From Actinernus sp. WN-2022 (taxonomy: Eukaryota > Cnidaria > Anthozoa > Actiniaria > Actinernidae): a stretch of 64,000 nt of DNA. The position numbers and the translations under genes are program-made. Below, in pieces: positions 23,701 to 34,663 of the stretch. The notes under the pieces are model-generated. The model did not search any database and was not told the origin of the DNA. It saw only the letters and a program-made list of their open reading frames with translations. The DNA lies in NCBI GenBank assembly GCA_030867875.1, contig JAOWCC010000286.1:310001-374000 (forward strand), read 5' to 3'. Each line of letters begins with the position of its first letter. The first letter of the stretch is position 1.

Positions 23701-26014
23701 TGGGGATTCAAAAAAATACGACCTCCCCTTTCACAACTCCTTCCCCTGATAATTACTGACCAGTCCCTTCAGCAACCACCCTTGTGCAACCTGGTTTTAA
23801 TTTTTAGTAAAACTTTGTAATTAGAAGCTCCTGTAAGTGACCATGACCACCTTTGGAGGTTGAGAATTGGAAGAAGGTGGAAAATAGCATTTGTTTGCCA
23901 TCTAGTACAGCCACATTATTGCATTCCTGCAAAAGGTCCATTCCATTATATATAAATTATCACAAGCATCAGAAGGGAATCAATTATCCGGTCCCCTAGC
24001 ACAAACCATGTATGACACAAAAATATTACTAGAACTCCATGTATTGACCTATTTATAGGTGGCCCGAGTTAAGGCCAATCAGGGCCTCTTGTTTAACATA
24101 GCTTATCCAGTTCAGTGAAAAGTTGGGTTGAAACTTTACTGAACAGACAGACAGTGAACAGCACAACTAAAATTTCACATTCATTGAATTTAGGAATTTC
24201 GCTGATGAACTTGGGAACCAACTCTGGGACCCAATCATCAAAAGTTATGTGACAGACTGCAATTCTTACTCAAATATTTTGATTCTTCGACTTTACATTG
24301 ACTCAATAATGAGAAAGTCATTTAGAAACACAAGATCGGCCATAGAAATACCAAATATGCACTGGCTCACGGGCAAATTTGTCATCAAACTGCCTCCTGG
24401 TTAGCTCAGTGGTTGAGCTCTGGTCTGTTGAGCGGGAGGTTGCGGGTTCAGACCCTGGCCGGACCAACACTCAGGGTCTTAAAATTATTGAGTAGAAGGT
24501 GCTGCCTTTGTGAAACAACTGCAAATGGTTAGACCTTCACATCTTCTCGGATAAGGACATCAAATCGTGTAGGTCTCCCATTAGCCTGATTATCAGACCG
24601 TACGAGGTCGTCCGCTCACTTCCTCCCCCTCCCCGTCTGATGGACTTCATAGACTTTCATGTTCCTGACGTCATCAACCTTTGTCTTTACAATAAGCCAA
24701 TACGAACACGTGTAAGAATTGAAGCGTAAAGTGTAGAACAGTCGTGCAGTAGCGGCTTTTACTAGTTGGATCTATCAGCTTTCATGCACTGGAAAAAACA
24801 TTCTACAGCTTCAAACTTCTCTCGATTTCTCAGAATGGTATCCTGTTTGAGCTGCTGTGGTTCTTTGGAGAGCAGGAACTTTTTAAACGGAAGTTTGCGT
24901 GCAGTATTTGCAGGACAGGACAGAAAATATACATACAAGAAATATCAGACTCGATTCACTGCCGTAAAGTTTGTTACTGTAAACTTAGAACTTTTACGCT
25001 TTTACTTTTATTTTTAAAATGTTTTGAAGCTTGATATGTATGCCGATTAGTCACACAAGACCCTAAAGTTGTCCTAGTGTAGGTTTTTTGGTATCAGAGA
25101 TTGTTTTAACCAGACTTTTTGTGCGAAGTGTGTTCATAATTCTGAAAACAAAAATATTCTCCCAAGTGCCATGAAACTTTTTCCATAACATACTCAGTAT
25201 GTGTGTTCACTCCTGCAGAAAAATCATAATATTCCATGAAAGATTTGGTCTTCTAAAAGCCAAAAACCTAGGAGAATGTTTGAGATCTATTAAATCCATG
25301 AGATCTATAAGCGGAGGAAGATTAGTAATTTACCAAAGTCCGTACGTAGATTCACAAACACATCGTTTCGATAATGAACGATTCCAATGCTTTCTTCTGC
25401 TTTGGATATAGCTTCGAAATCCTGAAAACTTTACAACTTCGGTCGACACAATGATCAAGTTCTTCTTCAACGCCATTCAGAAAAATTGCGAGCACATTCC
25501 TTAAATTCCAGACTTTGCCAAAAGTGTAAAGTTCGCTCTGATTGGTTGACATTATGACGCCAGGAACACGAAAGTCTATGAAGTCCATCAGACGGGGAGG
25601 GGGAGGAAGTGAGCGGACGACCTCGTACCGTCTGATAATCAGGCTAGTCTCCCATTGGCCTCAAGTTTATCAGTCCCACCAGACTGTCACGAATTACCAA
25701 CGTTAAATAAAGTTGCTTTACTTTACTTTTTTTTACTCTTTTTACAGGCTGTGGTCATCAAAAGGTTTAAGTCAGCCCCACCCGTTTCCACCGTATCAAA
25801 CCATGTAGAAGAGGTTGTATCTGAGAAACTACCCAAGCCAGCCCCGCCGGTTTCTGTTCTATCAAAACATGTGGAAGAGGATACAACCGAGATGCCACCT
25901 GTGACAGCCTCTCCTGTTACAGCCGTACTGAAGGTTGTAACCGAGACAGCCCTGCTGGTTTCTGCCTTGCCAGACCATGTGCAAGAGGATGGATTTGGGT
26001 CAGAGTATGACTGA
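20774..26014 (+). CDS. Three-exon gene of unknown function with charged coil and repeated tail
   Basis: Exons are 20774-20840, 21008-21165 and 25748-26014. All junctions are GT/AG (donors GTAAGTT and GTAAGT, acceptors TTTTAG and TTTACAG) and phases agree (1, then 0), giving about 163 residues and a stop at 26014. Exon 1 starts MGSTVTVKYRHEM. Exon 2 is highly charged (LRRKEQDILSDPKYQEVLMD, then KKRTKSVRSEPKPRKGKK, a possible nuclear signal). Exon 3 holds about four imperfect repeats around APPVS.LS.HVEE and an acidic end. I do not recognise the family; the layout resembles N-terminal parts of cnidarian BEN-type proteins, a weak inference. A near-continuous frame upstream (KVPKLERQVWFE) ends just before exon 1, so the true 5' end may lie further up, broken by a one-base shift. 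Intron 2 is 4.6 kb and full of repeats. Confidence 0.5.
21465..21560 (+). repeat. Dispersed repeat end, family with copies at 11868-11920 and 30065-30175
   Basis: TAATTACTCGGGC, then a GGC..GCC hairpin, then GAGTC followed by AAATCGCAAGTGTTTATTTT occurs here. The same order appears on the minus strand near 30120-30175 and 11868-11920, where a GCCTGTGGGC-type hairpin replaces the middle. A TTTTA pentamer run follows here. Probably one end of a SINE or MITE family inside intron 2 of the neighbouring gene. Confidence 0.5.
22542..22843. mobile_element. MITE, about 300 bp, imperfect 40-bp TIRs
   Basis: The left end (TATGGCTCTATCAATTCC, then AAATCTGCCCCTGCCCC) is the inverted complement of the right end (GGGGGATGGGCAGG, then TTTGGAATTGGTAGAGCTATA) with few mismatches. 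The interior is rich in CCCCAC and GGGGC motifs and has no coding potential. It is a non-autonomous DNA element in intron 2; the superfamily is unknown. Confidence 0.65.
22844..24391. other. Intronic stretch without recognisable genes
   Basis: This part of the long intron holds AT-rich sequence, pyrimidine-rich patches and an inverted piece of the AACAAGAGGCC...CTCGGGCC repeat near 24060-24110. Nothing coding was found. Confidence 0.5.
24392..25735 (+). mobile_element. tRNA-derived SINE, split by a later insertion
   Basis: The head has an A box (TTAGCTCAGTGGTTGAGC, 24401-24418) and a B box (GGGTTCAGACCC, 24444-24455), the internal Pol III promoter of tRNA-derived SINEs. The body runs to 24581 and resumes at 25656 after the long-TIR element. 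The tail (AATAAAGTTGCTTTACTTTA, then a T-rich run) ends near 25735. Without the insertion the SINE is about 270 bp. It lies in intron 2 directly upstream of the exon 3 splice acceptor. Confidence 0.8.
24582..25646. mobile_element. Non-autonomous DNA transposon with about 100-bp TIRs and 9-bp target duplication
   Basis: The left TIR starts TAGCCTGATTATCAGAC at 24582. The right end is its inverted complement, ending at 25646. The match runs about 100 bases with only a few differences (for example ACCG against ACGG near the tip). The 9-mer GTCTCCCAT flanks both sides (24573-24581 and 25647-25655). Long TIRs with a 9-bp duplication point to the Mutator superfamily. The 1065-bp interior has no transposase, only a short open frame at 24766-25014 without known similarity. 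Confidence 0.88.
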
Positions 26015-26059
26015 AAATGACGTAAAAAATACTTTTAAAAAACGAACGTTGGATAGTAA

Positions 26060-29000
26060 AATGGTCGTCCAGAGGCGAAGATTTTGAAGACAAGAAATGA
26101 AGTGGAAGACCTAGGGTCCTAAACGAAGCGGCTAAGAAAGTCTTTGAGAAGGCTAAGTACAAACGAGGAAAATCAACAAGGCAGCTATCACATCATTTCA
26201 AAATAATAATAATAACCGTTCTTAGAACGCATTATGCAAGCCTCAATGCGTTTACAATATGAATATAAATTTAACAGTACTTAGTTTAAAAAGATTCGAG
26301 ATTTACATTTTTCTTAAAATATATAATTATAATGAATAAATTGTTCCACGAAGCAATAAATAAACACACTATTCTAAATTATAATTGAAAAGGTGTGTCT
26401 TAAGACACGACTTAAAATTAGTTATTGAATTTGCACTTCGTATCCTAGCTGGTAGTGCATTCCAGATCCTGGGTCCTGCGATCGAAAAGGCGCGGTCCCC
26501 ATGCGTGGCAGAGAAAGATTTGGGGATGGTTAAAAGACCCAGGTTGGAGGAGCGCAAGCTATGGCCAGGAACATAAGGCTTAATTAGATCATTAATATAA
26601 GATGGCGCGCACAAATGGATAGACTTAAAAATTATTAAACAAATTTCAAAAATAATTCGCTCTCTAATAGGTAACCAATGTAACTGGCGCAAAATCGGTG
26701 TAATGTGCTCCCTCTGTCTAGTGCGTGTAACGAGCCTTGCTGCCGCGTTTTGCACGCGTTGTAATTTAGACAATTCTGTGGCAGGTAGCCCATACAAAAG
26801 AGAGTTACAATAATCCATCTTTGATGAAATAAAAGCGTGAACTAACCGTTCCGTACTCGACTTACTGAGGTATTTTCGTATTCTTCCTATGTTCCTAAGG
26901 GCGTGTAACGCGGACCAGCATATTTTATTAACCTGAGTGGCCATAGTCAAATGACGGTCAAAAATGACACCTAGGTTACGGGCCTCATTTACAGGTACTA
27001 TACTATGCTTGCCAAATATTATGTTAGAGATAGGCTCCAACTTACTAAACCTAGAAGAAAAATGGATTATTTTCCGTCTTTTTTTAATTGCATGCGAGTT
27101 TGTTCGCGAGAAAGAACGTTTGAATGTCAGTAATACAATGATCTAAATCAACTAAGGCTGACTGCCGAGACGCAGGATTCATCGTGATATACAGTTGTGA
27201 GTCATCAGCATAGAGCATACAGTCCAGACCATGTAACTTGATTATGTCTTCTAGAGGGGCAAAGTACAATATAAACAACAAAGGTCCCAACACCGAGCCT
27301 TGTGGAACACCAGAAGTAATGGGTTGGCTCTTAGACTCTGTACCATTTATCACAACCTTCTGAGAGCGACTGCAGAGGTAGGACATGAACCAACTTAGGA
27401 CTGTTCCAGTAAATCCAAACTGAGATTTTAGTCTATTTATGAGAATATTATGATCAATAGTATCGAACGCAGAAGAAAGATCCAATAGCACCAGGACAAC
27501 TTCTTTCTTTCGGTTCAAAGCACGGAGGATATCATCTTGAACCCGTATTAGCGCAGTCTCGGTGCTGTTGTTTTGCTGATACGCCGCTTGCAGACTAGGA
27601 TAAAGGTGGTTCATCACTAAATAATTACGAGATCGACCAGCAGCAATTCTCTCAAGCACTTTTGATAAAAATGCCAGGTTCGTAATCGGTCTGAAATTAC
27701 CAAATTCATCAGGATCTAAGGTCAACTTCTTAATCAAGGGAAGAACACGACCTTCCTTGAGTGCCGTAGGGAACACTCCAGTCTGTAGGGACGAGTTTAC
27801 AATAGCAGTGATGGCAGGAAGCACAACATCAAGACAATCCTTCAGAGTACGAGTCGGTACGGGGTCAAGGGCACAAGACTTAGAAGGCGCATCCTGGATA
27901 AATTCACGTACGGTTTCCATGGATACAACATTGAATTCTGAGAGGGAACTAGAGCACACAGCACTGACATTGACAGACATTTCAGGCACTTGTACAAGGG
28001 ACAGACCATGACACAGAGTTTGTATTTTTTCTGTGAAATAGCTACTGAAACGCTCCGTAAGTTGTTCAAGCGAGTCGTGAGAAGGAAGTGGAGACACAGG
28101 CTTTACGTGGAACATCCCGTCAATCAACCGGAACAGACTCTTTTGATCAGACAGTCTCTTTTGATTTAGCAAGTAAAGGCTTCAGTGTCAGGCAAAAAAA
28201 ACTCTGTCTGGAGATTCGTGAAAAGCAAAGGTGGGAAACCTCTGTGACAGCAAAAGAAGGCACTGTTGACTGCAAAACAACGCATAGCTCGGCTAAAATC
28301 CACTAAAAATACAGAAAACAGACTGCAGAGGAATGGGATAATTTTCTCTTTTATGACGAATGTAAGAGTATCTGTTTCAGTTGCCTAACCCCAAAAATTA
28401 CATCGTCTGGGGATCGCAAGAGAGCCAAGTACATGTACCTCCTGCCTACCAAGTCAAGCAAAGCTCAAAATGGATGATCTGGCATGATCTGACATGGGAC
28501 GGAATGACAGGCCACGGTCTGACCGATCTTCACTTTATTCCACAAAGATAGACTGTAACTGGTGATTATTATATACTGTAAACAACAAACTAGAGAAAGA
28601 AGTTCAGCCTCTTCTTTGCCGTAAATCTACAAATGAAACAGCAGTTAAAAGAAAACTGTTCAGCTCTAACCGTAACAAGACATTCGTTAAAGACTAGGTA
28701 CGCATTGCCACGCATTGCCAAACATGGTGCAAAAAGAACTTGCCCAATTTTATTGAAAAAGCAGAATGGCCAGCTAACTCACCAGGCATCAACCCGATCG
28801 AGAATCTTTGGGGTACAATAGATGAATTTGCATACAAAGATCCTGTCCCGAAGACAATGAAAGAACTGAAAAGATGGCCCAAGCAAGCATGGAAAAACGT
28901 CCTGTTTTCAATGCTACGAGATTTATGTCACTCGATGCCGCGGCGGCTACGAAAAGTGATAAAAACAAAGGAGACCATGCAGGCTACTGAAATTACGTAT

Positions 29001-29112
29001 ACGAATAGTGTACATAGCAGGAAAGAACTCCTAGTACTTTGAGTTATATAGCGCTTGTTGATCAAAATTTATTTTAGTTGAAATCAGAGGAACGAACTTT
29101 TGGGACACCCTG
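26060..29112 (+). pseudogene. Tc1/mariner-type transposase element, split by a LINE and decayed
   Basis: Left of the LINE, about 26105-26198 encodes a helix-turn-helix tail: RVLNEAAKKVFEKAKYKRGK, then STRQLSHH. Right of it, from 28165, comes ASKGFSVRQKK, continuing the same domain. The catalytic part follows in broken frames: FLFYDEC with the first Asp (about 28345-28365), Trp/Gly-rich strands, and WPANSPGINPIENLWG with the last acidic residue (28767-28815). The tail LRDLCHSMPRRLRKVI ends near 28965. The right terminal repeat (CTTTTGGGACACCCTG, ending at about 29112 before TA) is a classic Tc1/mariner end. No matching left end was seen, so the 5' side is truncated where it meets the preceding gene. 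Several frameshifts and stops make it inactive. Confidence 0.82.
26197..28163 (-). mobile_element. 5'-truncated CR1/L2-type LINE inserted in the Tc1-like element
   Basis: The minus strand encodes the reverse transcriptase of a non-LTR element. SNFRPITNLAFLSKVLER-like and FLDLSSAF-like motifs (here LLDLSSAFDTIDH), GVPQGSVLGPLLF and the catalytic LYADDSQ all lie in 27084-28163. The C-terminal part with KMDYCNSLLYGLP and GDRAFSIAGPRIWNALP is at 26369-27040. One in-frame stop (27084-27086) and a one-base shift just beyond it separate the two parts. The 3' end is an AAT/ATT repeat at about 26199-26214. The endonuclease half is missing through 5' truncation. Flanking ATTT on both sides may be a short target duplication. 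Confidence 0.85.
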
Positions 29113-30465
29113 TACAGGTATAACTTTTTTTTAAATGGCAAAAATAAATGTTTTCACAATTTTGATCATTCTAATGAAATGATATGGTTGATGGTTTGAT
29201 AATAATTCATTCATTCTAAAACTTGCCGTAACTTATATAACAAGAGGCTGGGTACAGCTTTAACTCGGGCTGTATACACATAATCGTCACCATTTTTTTT
29301 TTCTACATTCTTAAATCTTAAAAGTAGTGAGTAAAACTTTAAATATTATCACTACTGTTCTTTCCACAGTCATGTTAATTGTATTCGTGGTCAATTCGTG
29401 TGCCTCTGTGTAACTTTATCTGCTGTGTTCATAACTGAAATGCATGTTGGTTATCTCTAATTAAAAGCTTTACCTTCATTCACAAAACTTCAGTATGCTC
29501 ACTATTATATTACAGAGCCATAAAGGGAACTGTTCGAAGCCTTTCTCGAACCAAAACCTCGCTTGTGAGAGGATTCCGATCTTGTTTAACAGCTCTAACG
29601 AAAGTTAAGCATGCGCCAATAATCTTGTCACTCGTGGTCTAGTGGTTACTGTTTGGGTAGGATTGTGTCAGTCGTTCTATAAATCTTAGCTTCCTGGGTT
29701 TCGATTCCTACTCTGAGCGCAGTCAATTCTATTTTTCAAGTAGAGGCTCCCCAATTCCTTGTAAAATTTATAAGTGCCACTTCGCATGCTTGGGAAATAT
29801 TCTACGTCCCAAATTATTCATAGTTAACAAAGGGAGTTTTGTGATGCAGTCTGTGAGGTTGTTACATCGAGGTAAAGCCCCAATTTTACAGCTCTCTACT
29901 TACAACATCTAGGCACCTGACGAAGGCTAGTTTGGCTAGCCTAAATATACATGTAGTACGTTTAAAACTATACACATTGTTTCAGCTTTGCTATAGTCCT
30001 CTGACAGGATAGAGTAAAAACTCTATCCTCAGTCTGTGGCTTCCGGTTGACCTTTTCGAAATTATGTGGCGCCAGGCTGGCGCGGTGTTCGAGTATACCT
30101 CGACTTGGAAAATAAAAATTATAATAAACATTTGTGATTTAAGACTCGGGCCTGCCCACAGGCAGCCCAAGTAATTAAATGTATTGGTTGAATAAAATTA
30201 TATTGGTAGCATGAAGTGACTCGGTGTAAAATGTTTGCTGAGCGGAGGCCGATCAGAACTACCGCTGTTACATGTAGCGCAATCGAACGCTAATACAGCA
30301 TTTATTTTCATGTCACACTTCAAGCCTCAAGAAAACAAAAACACTGTTGCTGTGACATACTAATTGCTTAATTAACCTTTTGACTACCAACTGTTTGATT
30401 GACATAATGGCTCATTTTCAACTTTTATGTGCACCAATCATGCCCAGACGCAAATGAATACCTAA
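29113..30465. other. Intergenic repeats, no gene
   Basis: This holds a diverged copy of the repeat at 4731-5135 (29241-29430), the tRNA-like SINE piece at 29632-29720 and, at 30065-30175 on the minus strand, a copy of the repeat at 21465. No coding region is supported. Confidence 0.5.
29632..29720 (+). repeat. tRNA-Glu/Gly-like SINE segment
   Basis: TGGTCTAGTGGTTACTG is a close match to a tRNA A box region and GGGTTTCGATTCC is a B box with one extra T. The anticodon arm is not tRNA-like and the spacing is too long for a canonical tRNA, so a SINE head is the better reading. Confidence 0.55.
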
Positions 30466-30710
30466 TAAACTTTTGCCGTCCGTTGCATTAATTAGCGTTT
30501 GTTGTATAATAAACAGACAAGACACAGGCTTGAAGTGTGAAATGAAAATAAACTTTTGCCGGCGGTATTATCGTTTGCCATAGAATAAACAGACAAAGAT
30601 GCTGCATGGCTTGAAAGTGTGAAACAAAAATAAACTTTTGCTGGCAGTATTAGTGTTTGCCATGAAATAAACAGACAAGATGCTGGCTTGAAGTGTGAAA
30701 CGAAAATAAA
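30466..30710. repeat. Tandem repeat, unit about 80 bp, three degenerate copies
   Basis: Blocks containing AATAAACTTTTGCCGG, GTTTGCCATAGAATAAACAG and GGCTTGAAGTGTGAAA repeat near 30466, 30548 and 30631. They lead directly into the 137-bp array and share AATAAAC with it. Confidence 0.7.
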
Positions 30711-31335
30711 CTGCTAAATCTTGAAAAGTTTCAGTGCATGAAGCGCTTGTCATGTTAAGTTTCATCACACAGTGGGCCACGTTGTAATAAATAAACAATT
30801 CAACAGTGTTTGTTGAAGTGTGTCAAATGAAAATAGACTCTAGCGGACTGCTAAATCTTGAAAAGTTTCAGTGCATGAAGCGCTTGTCGTGTTAAGTTTC
30901 ATCACACAGTGGGCCACGTTGTATTAAATAAACAATTCAACAGTGTTTGTTGAAGCGTGTCAAATGAAAATAGACTCTAGCGGACTGCTAAATCTTGAAA
31001 AGTTTCAGTGCATGAAGCGCTTGTCGTGTTAAGTTTCATCACACAGTGGGCCACGTTGTATTAAATAAACAATTCAACAGTGTTTGTTGAAGCGTGTCAA
31101 ATGAAAATAGACTCTAGCAGACTGCTAAATCTTGAAAAGTTTCAGTGCATGAAGCGCTTGTCGTGTTAAGTTTCATCACACAGTGGGCCACGTTGTAATA
31201 AATAAACAATTCAACAGTGTTTGTTGAAGTGTGTCAAATGAAAATAGACTCTAGCGGACTGCTAAATCTTGAAAAGTTCAGTGCATGAAGCGCCGCTTGT
31301 TGTGTTAAAGTTTCATCATGCAGTTAAATGAAAGT
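30711..31335. repeat. Tandem repeat, exact 137-bp unit, four copies plus a partial one
   Basis: The phrase CTGCTAAATCTTGAAAAGTT starts at 30711, 30848, 30985, 31122 and 31259, each exactly 137 bases apart. Copies differ at only a few positions, indicating recent expansion. The last copy is incomplete, and a further diverged one is split by the 8.8-kb element. Confidence 0.95.
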
Positions 31336-31429
31336 AAACCAGCTATGAGTATTATCAGACTCACAGCTCAGTCTTGAAAAGTTTCAGTACATGAAGCGTT
31401 TATCCTGTTGAAGCACCCACACGAAATTT

Positions 31430-31985
31430 TTGGTATGTTTTTGGTATGTATAATGTATGTCTCGGGTACTTTATAAGTTGGTCTAGTATGTTTTTGGTAT
31501 GTCATCTTTCAAAACATACCAAAAACATAGCAAAGAAACATACCAAAAAAGTACTCTATTTCGTAAAAGAACTTGACATACCAAAAGCATAGCCTCGAGA
31601 CATACCAAAACAATACCTAAATTGGGGAAGGAGAAGTGACATACCAAAAACATAGCTTTATAGATATACAAAAAGGGTACTAATTTTGATCAAAGAATAT
31701 GACATACCAAAAGCATAGCCTGAAGACATACCAAAACAATAGCTAAATTGATAAAAGAGAAATGACACAATGACATACCAAAAACATAGCAAAGAAACAT
31801 ACCAAAAAAGTACTCTATTTCTTAAAAGAACTTGACATACCAAAAGCATAGCTTGAAGACATACCAAAACAATACCTAAATTGGTAAAAGAGATATGTCA
31901 TATGTCATACCAAAAACATAGCTTAGAGACATACCTAAAAAGTACCTAACTTTTTTAAAGAAAATAGCATAGCCAAAAGACATGC
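31430..31985. repeat. Left subterminal array of CATACC/GGTATG motifs
   Basis: The first part reads GGTATG outward; from about 31510 the motif is CATACCAAAA in blocks such as GACATACCAAAAACATAGC. A longer unit of about 263 bases recurs (31511 and 31775). These look like multiple binding sites for an element-encoded protein. Confidence 0.8.
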
Positions 31986-32692
31986 AGTCTCAGTAATTTA
32001 CCTAACAGATACTGGAACTACTAAGCTACTGTCTTCAAAGAATGTTGATTAAATTAATTACCACAAACATAGTTTAAATAAACAAATTAATTACATTTTA
32101 CTGTACATTTTACTTACATTTTACATGTATTTCAGGGTCAAATATGGGTTCGACTACCATTTCATTTTCTGCGGCAATAGTATCAGTTATGAAGTTTGAG
32201 ATGTTGTATGAACTCACTTTGAATGTCTCATATGTTTTCTTTTAAAGTTCCATTGGAGTTTGGATGATGAACTAGAAAAGTAGAAGGAAAATTCATGTCC
32301 ACACACAACACATACAGCCAGTAGGCAGTACCATTATTCGATTCACCATTCCAAATATCCTCCGACTCTGTCACTGGAATCGGTCCAATACTTCACCATA
32401 TTAACTTAAATGCATCACTGGAATGTTAAACTCTTGAGTGATCGGTTTTCAAGCCTTGATCACCTTGATTTTCAATGCACTTTGGAATCCATGTCCACAT
32501 TTGTATAACAGTTAACTCCAAATTTTCCAAAATGGCTGCCAATAAGGCTTCATTGCATCATGGGATGTATTGGTGCATTGTGGGATTGATTTGCAAGGTT
32601 CGCATTGCATTGTGTATTTTGAGCGCGATGTTTATTTTACCAACGGTTTTCGGTGCAAAGTACGTGCAATCTGTGCACAATCTCTGTATAAT

Positions 32693-32744
32693 ATGGCTTC
32701 AAGAAAAGGCAAGCCTTTGGAGCAAGCCTTAGAAGACAAAGGAG
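32693..32744 (+). CDS. Possible first exon of an element gene
   Basis: ATG at 32693 opens MASRKGKPLEQALEDKG, followed by a strong donor (GTAAGATG) after 32744. CAAAATGGC-type and GC-richer sequence precedes it, as at promoters. The next exon was not identified; later insertions occupy much of the interior. It could be the start of the 8.8-kb element's own gene. Confidence 0.35.
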
Positions 32745-33073
32745 GTAAGATGGGATCATTAAATGTATGTGATTTGTATAAAACGGTGGAGTGAATCAAC
32801 CCCCTTGTAATTTGAGAGAAAGATGCATGAAGAGGCGGCCGAGAGGTTTGCATTTAATAGAACTTCTGGTTTCCACTGGGTACTAGCCGGGGAAACCAGC
32901 CGACTCTTATCGCTCCCTACTCGCGAAAGAGACACTAGTATTTACGAGAAATGATAACTTAATTATCAAGTCAAGAATAACTTAACCGTTTGAAAACTTG
33001 TCTTGCGTGAATATGCCCGCCACGCGCCAGGAACCCATTGCGTGATAAACAGAAGAGCGAAATTTAGAGTTAG

Positions 33074-33479
33074 TTTTCTTGGTGTATTAAAGAAACCCGA
33101 ATTTGTAGGGTTCCCTGAAAGTATACAAACTAAAGCAACACTTAGAATATTTAGAACGAAAATACTCACAAGTACGCCACCTATATTTAGCTTAGATCGA
33201 CTTAGAGTTAGAACTTGTATTGCTTTTCTCATTAGCATACACCAATCGTTACTATGTATTGTATTGTATATGATTGTATTCTTAAACACTGCTCACTCAG
33301 AAAATGATTTGAAATTCAAATATTCGGGTTTCTTTATATCGTGCTGAGGGATTCTTATAGTGACTCGATTCCTCCGGTGGCGTACTTGTGAGTATTTTTG
33401 TTCTAAAAACTTCTAGTGTCGATTTAGTTGGCACTTGCAGGGAACCCTACAAATTCGGGTTTCTTACACCGAGAAAATA
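33074..33479. mobile_element. MITE, about 405 bp, TIRs of about 110 bp
   Basis: The left arm has AAACCCGAATTTGTAGGGTT, then CCCTG, then AAAATACTCACAAGTACGCC. The right arm (33380-33479) is the inverted complement with scattered differences. The middle has no coding potential. A non-autonomous fold-back element inside the 8.8-kb element. Confidence 0.8.
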
Positions 33480-33761
33480 CCCACTCAGATCTTAATAAAA
33501 ATTTTTTTTTAAACTGTTATAATGCATGAAAATAAGGGGTGGACCATTAGAAATCCTGGGAGGGGGGGTGGGTAGTCCAAAAAAAAAAATCGTGCAAGGC
33601 TAAATGTCCTAAAAGAAAATTCCTGCAAAGCACTAAGGCACAAAAAAAAATTCGTGCAAAGGAACCGATGCATTGTTCAATTTTTGTTTTGAAAAAATAC
33701 TAGCAATTCAGTTTTACCAATTCAAAATATAGTTCTAAAGATTACCCACACAGTCTGTGTA

Positions 33762-34100
33762 AGGCCAGATAAAAACAAATACTTGTTTAGCGTCCCCGCC
33801 CAAACTGACAAATGTCCCTGATCTCTAATCTCTAAAAAACTTTAGAAAGTGTAAATGCGCCCGCGAACACCAATTCTTGTACCCAGACCCCTAAATGTAC
33901 CACTTAAAATATGCGCCGGCGCATTAAATATTTTAACATCGACGCCATTTTGTTTCTACAACACGAGGTGAGTGAATAATATCTAGTCAAGACAAAATAA
34001 ACTTCACATAGAAAAAATATATAATAAAAAACCTCCCTCCCTACCTGGAAAAATTGAAATGGGTGGACGCTAAACAAGTATTTTTTTATCTGGCCTAACT
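33762..34100. mobile_element. MITE, about 340 bp
   Basis: TAAGGCCAGATAAAAACAAA, then TACTTGTTTAGCGTCC, at the left matches the inverted right end (GGACGCTAAACAAGTA, then TTTTTTTATCTGGCCTAA) closely over about 37 bases. The interior is non-coding and contains a GC-rich ATGCGCCGGCGCAT palindrome at about 33910-33923. Confidence 0.78.
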
Positions 34101-34663
34101 GATTTTCAGGTATTTCCAGATGAAAACAACCTCCCCAACCTTCATAACAATAGTTTAGTCACTGTTGTCATGGAAATATCAACTGGCCTTAATTCCCCCG
34201 ATACCGGTAGCAAACCACAAGAATAAACACGCTCAAATGTTTGGCCAAGAGAGAAGTTTATTTGCGGTCTCAAACACTAGACAAGCTAAAAACAGCTATA
34301 TTATTGGCAAATAAACCTTCTCTGCAATTACTGAAGCCTCAAATTATTCTCTGATGCCAGCAGTTTTTGCAACCGAGTTTAACGTCAGGTTTCATTGAGT
34401 AAACTTCAATGTCCACATTTTCAAAGATTACAGAGTCTGTGCCAGAAATTTAGAGCACATAGAAATATTTTCATGTATTGTCTTGTTATGCATTTTTGAT
34501 TTGGCCTAAATCGGAGCCAAGCAATGAAAGACCGGGACTATATGCATTCTAAGGCGATCAAATTAAATTGCTCACATCACTGGGCTCGTTACAAAAAAAC
34601 TGCGGCTCAAAGCAAATAAACAAGTCAAGGAATGTAAAGCAAATTACTATAAAGATCTGATTA

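Noticed and set aside
24401..24460. Functional tRNA gene
   Set aside because: A and B boxes are present, but no acceptor stem pairs and a SINE body and T-rich tail follow.
29632..29720. Functional tRNA-Glu or tRNA-Gly gene
   Set aside because: The interval between boxes is too long and the B box has an inserted base; no cloverleaf can be drawn.
30466..31335. CRISPR array
   Set aside because: The units are head-to-tail copies without unique spacers, and the region is eukaryotic.
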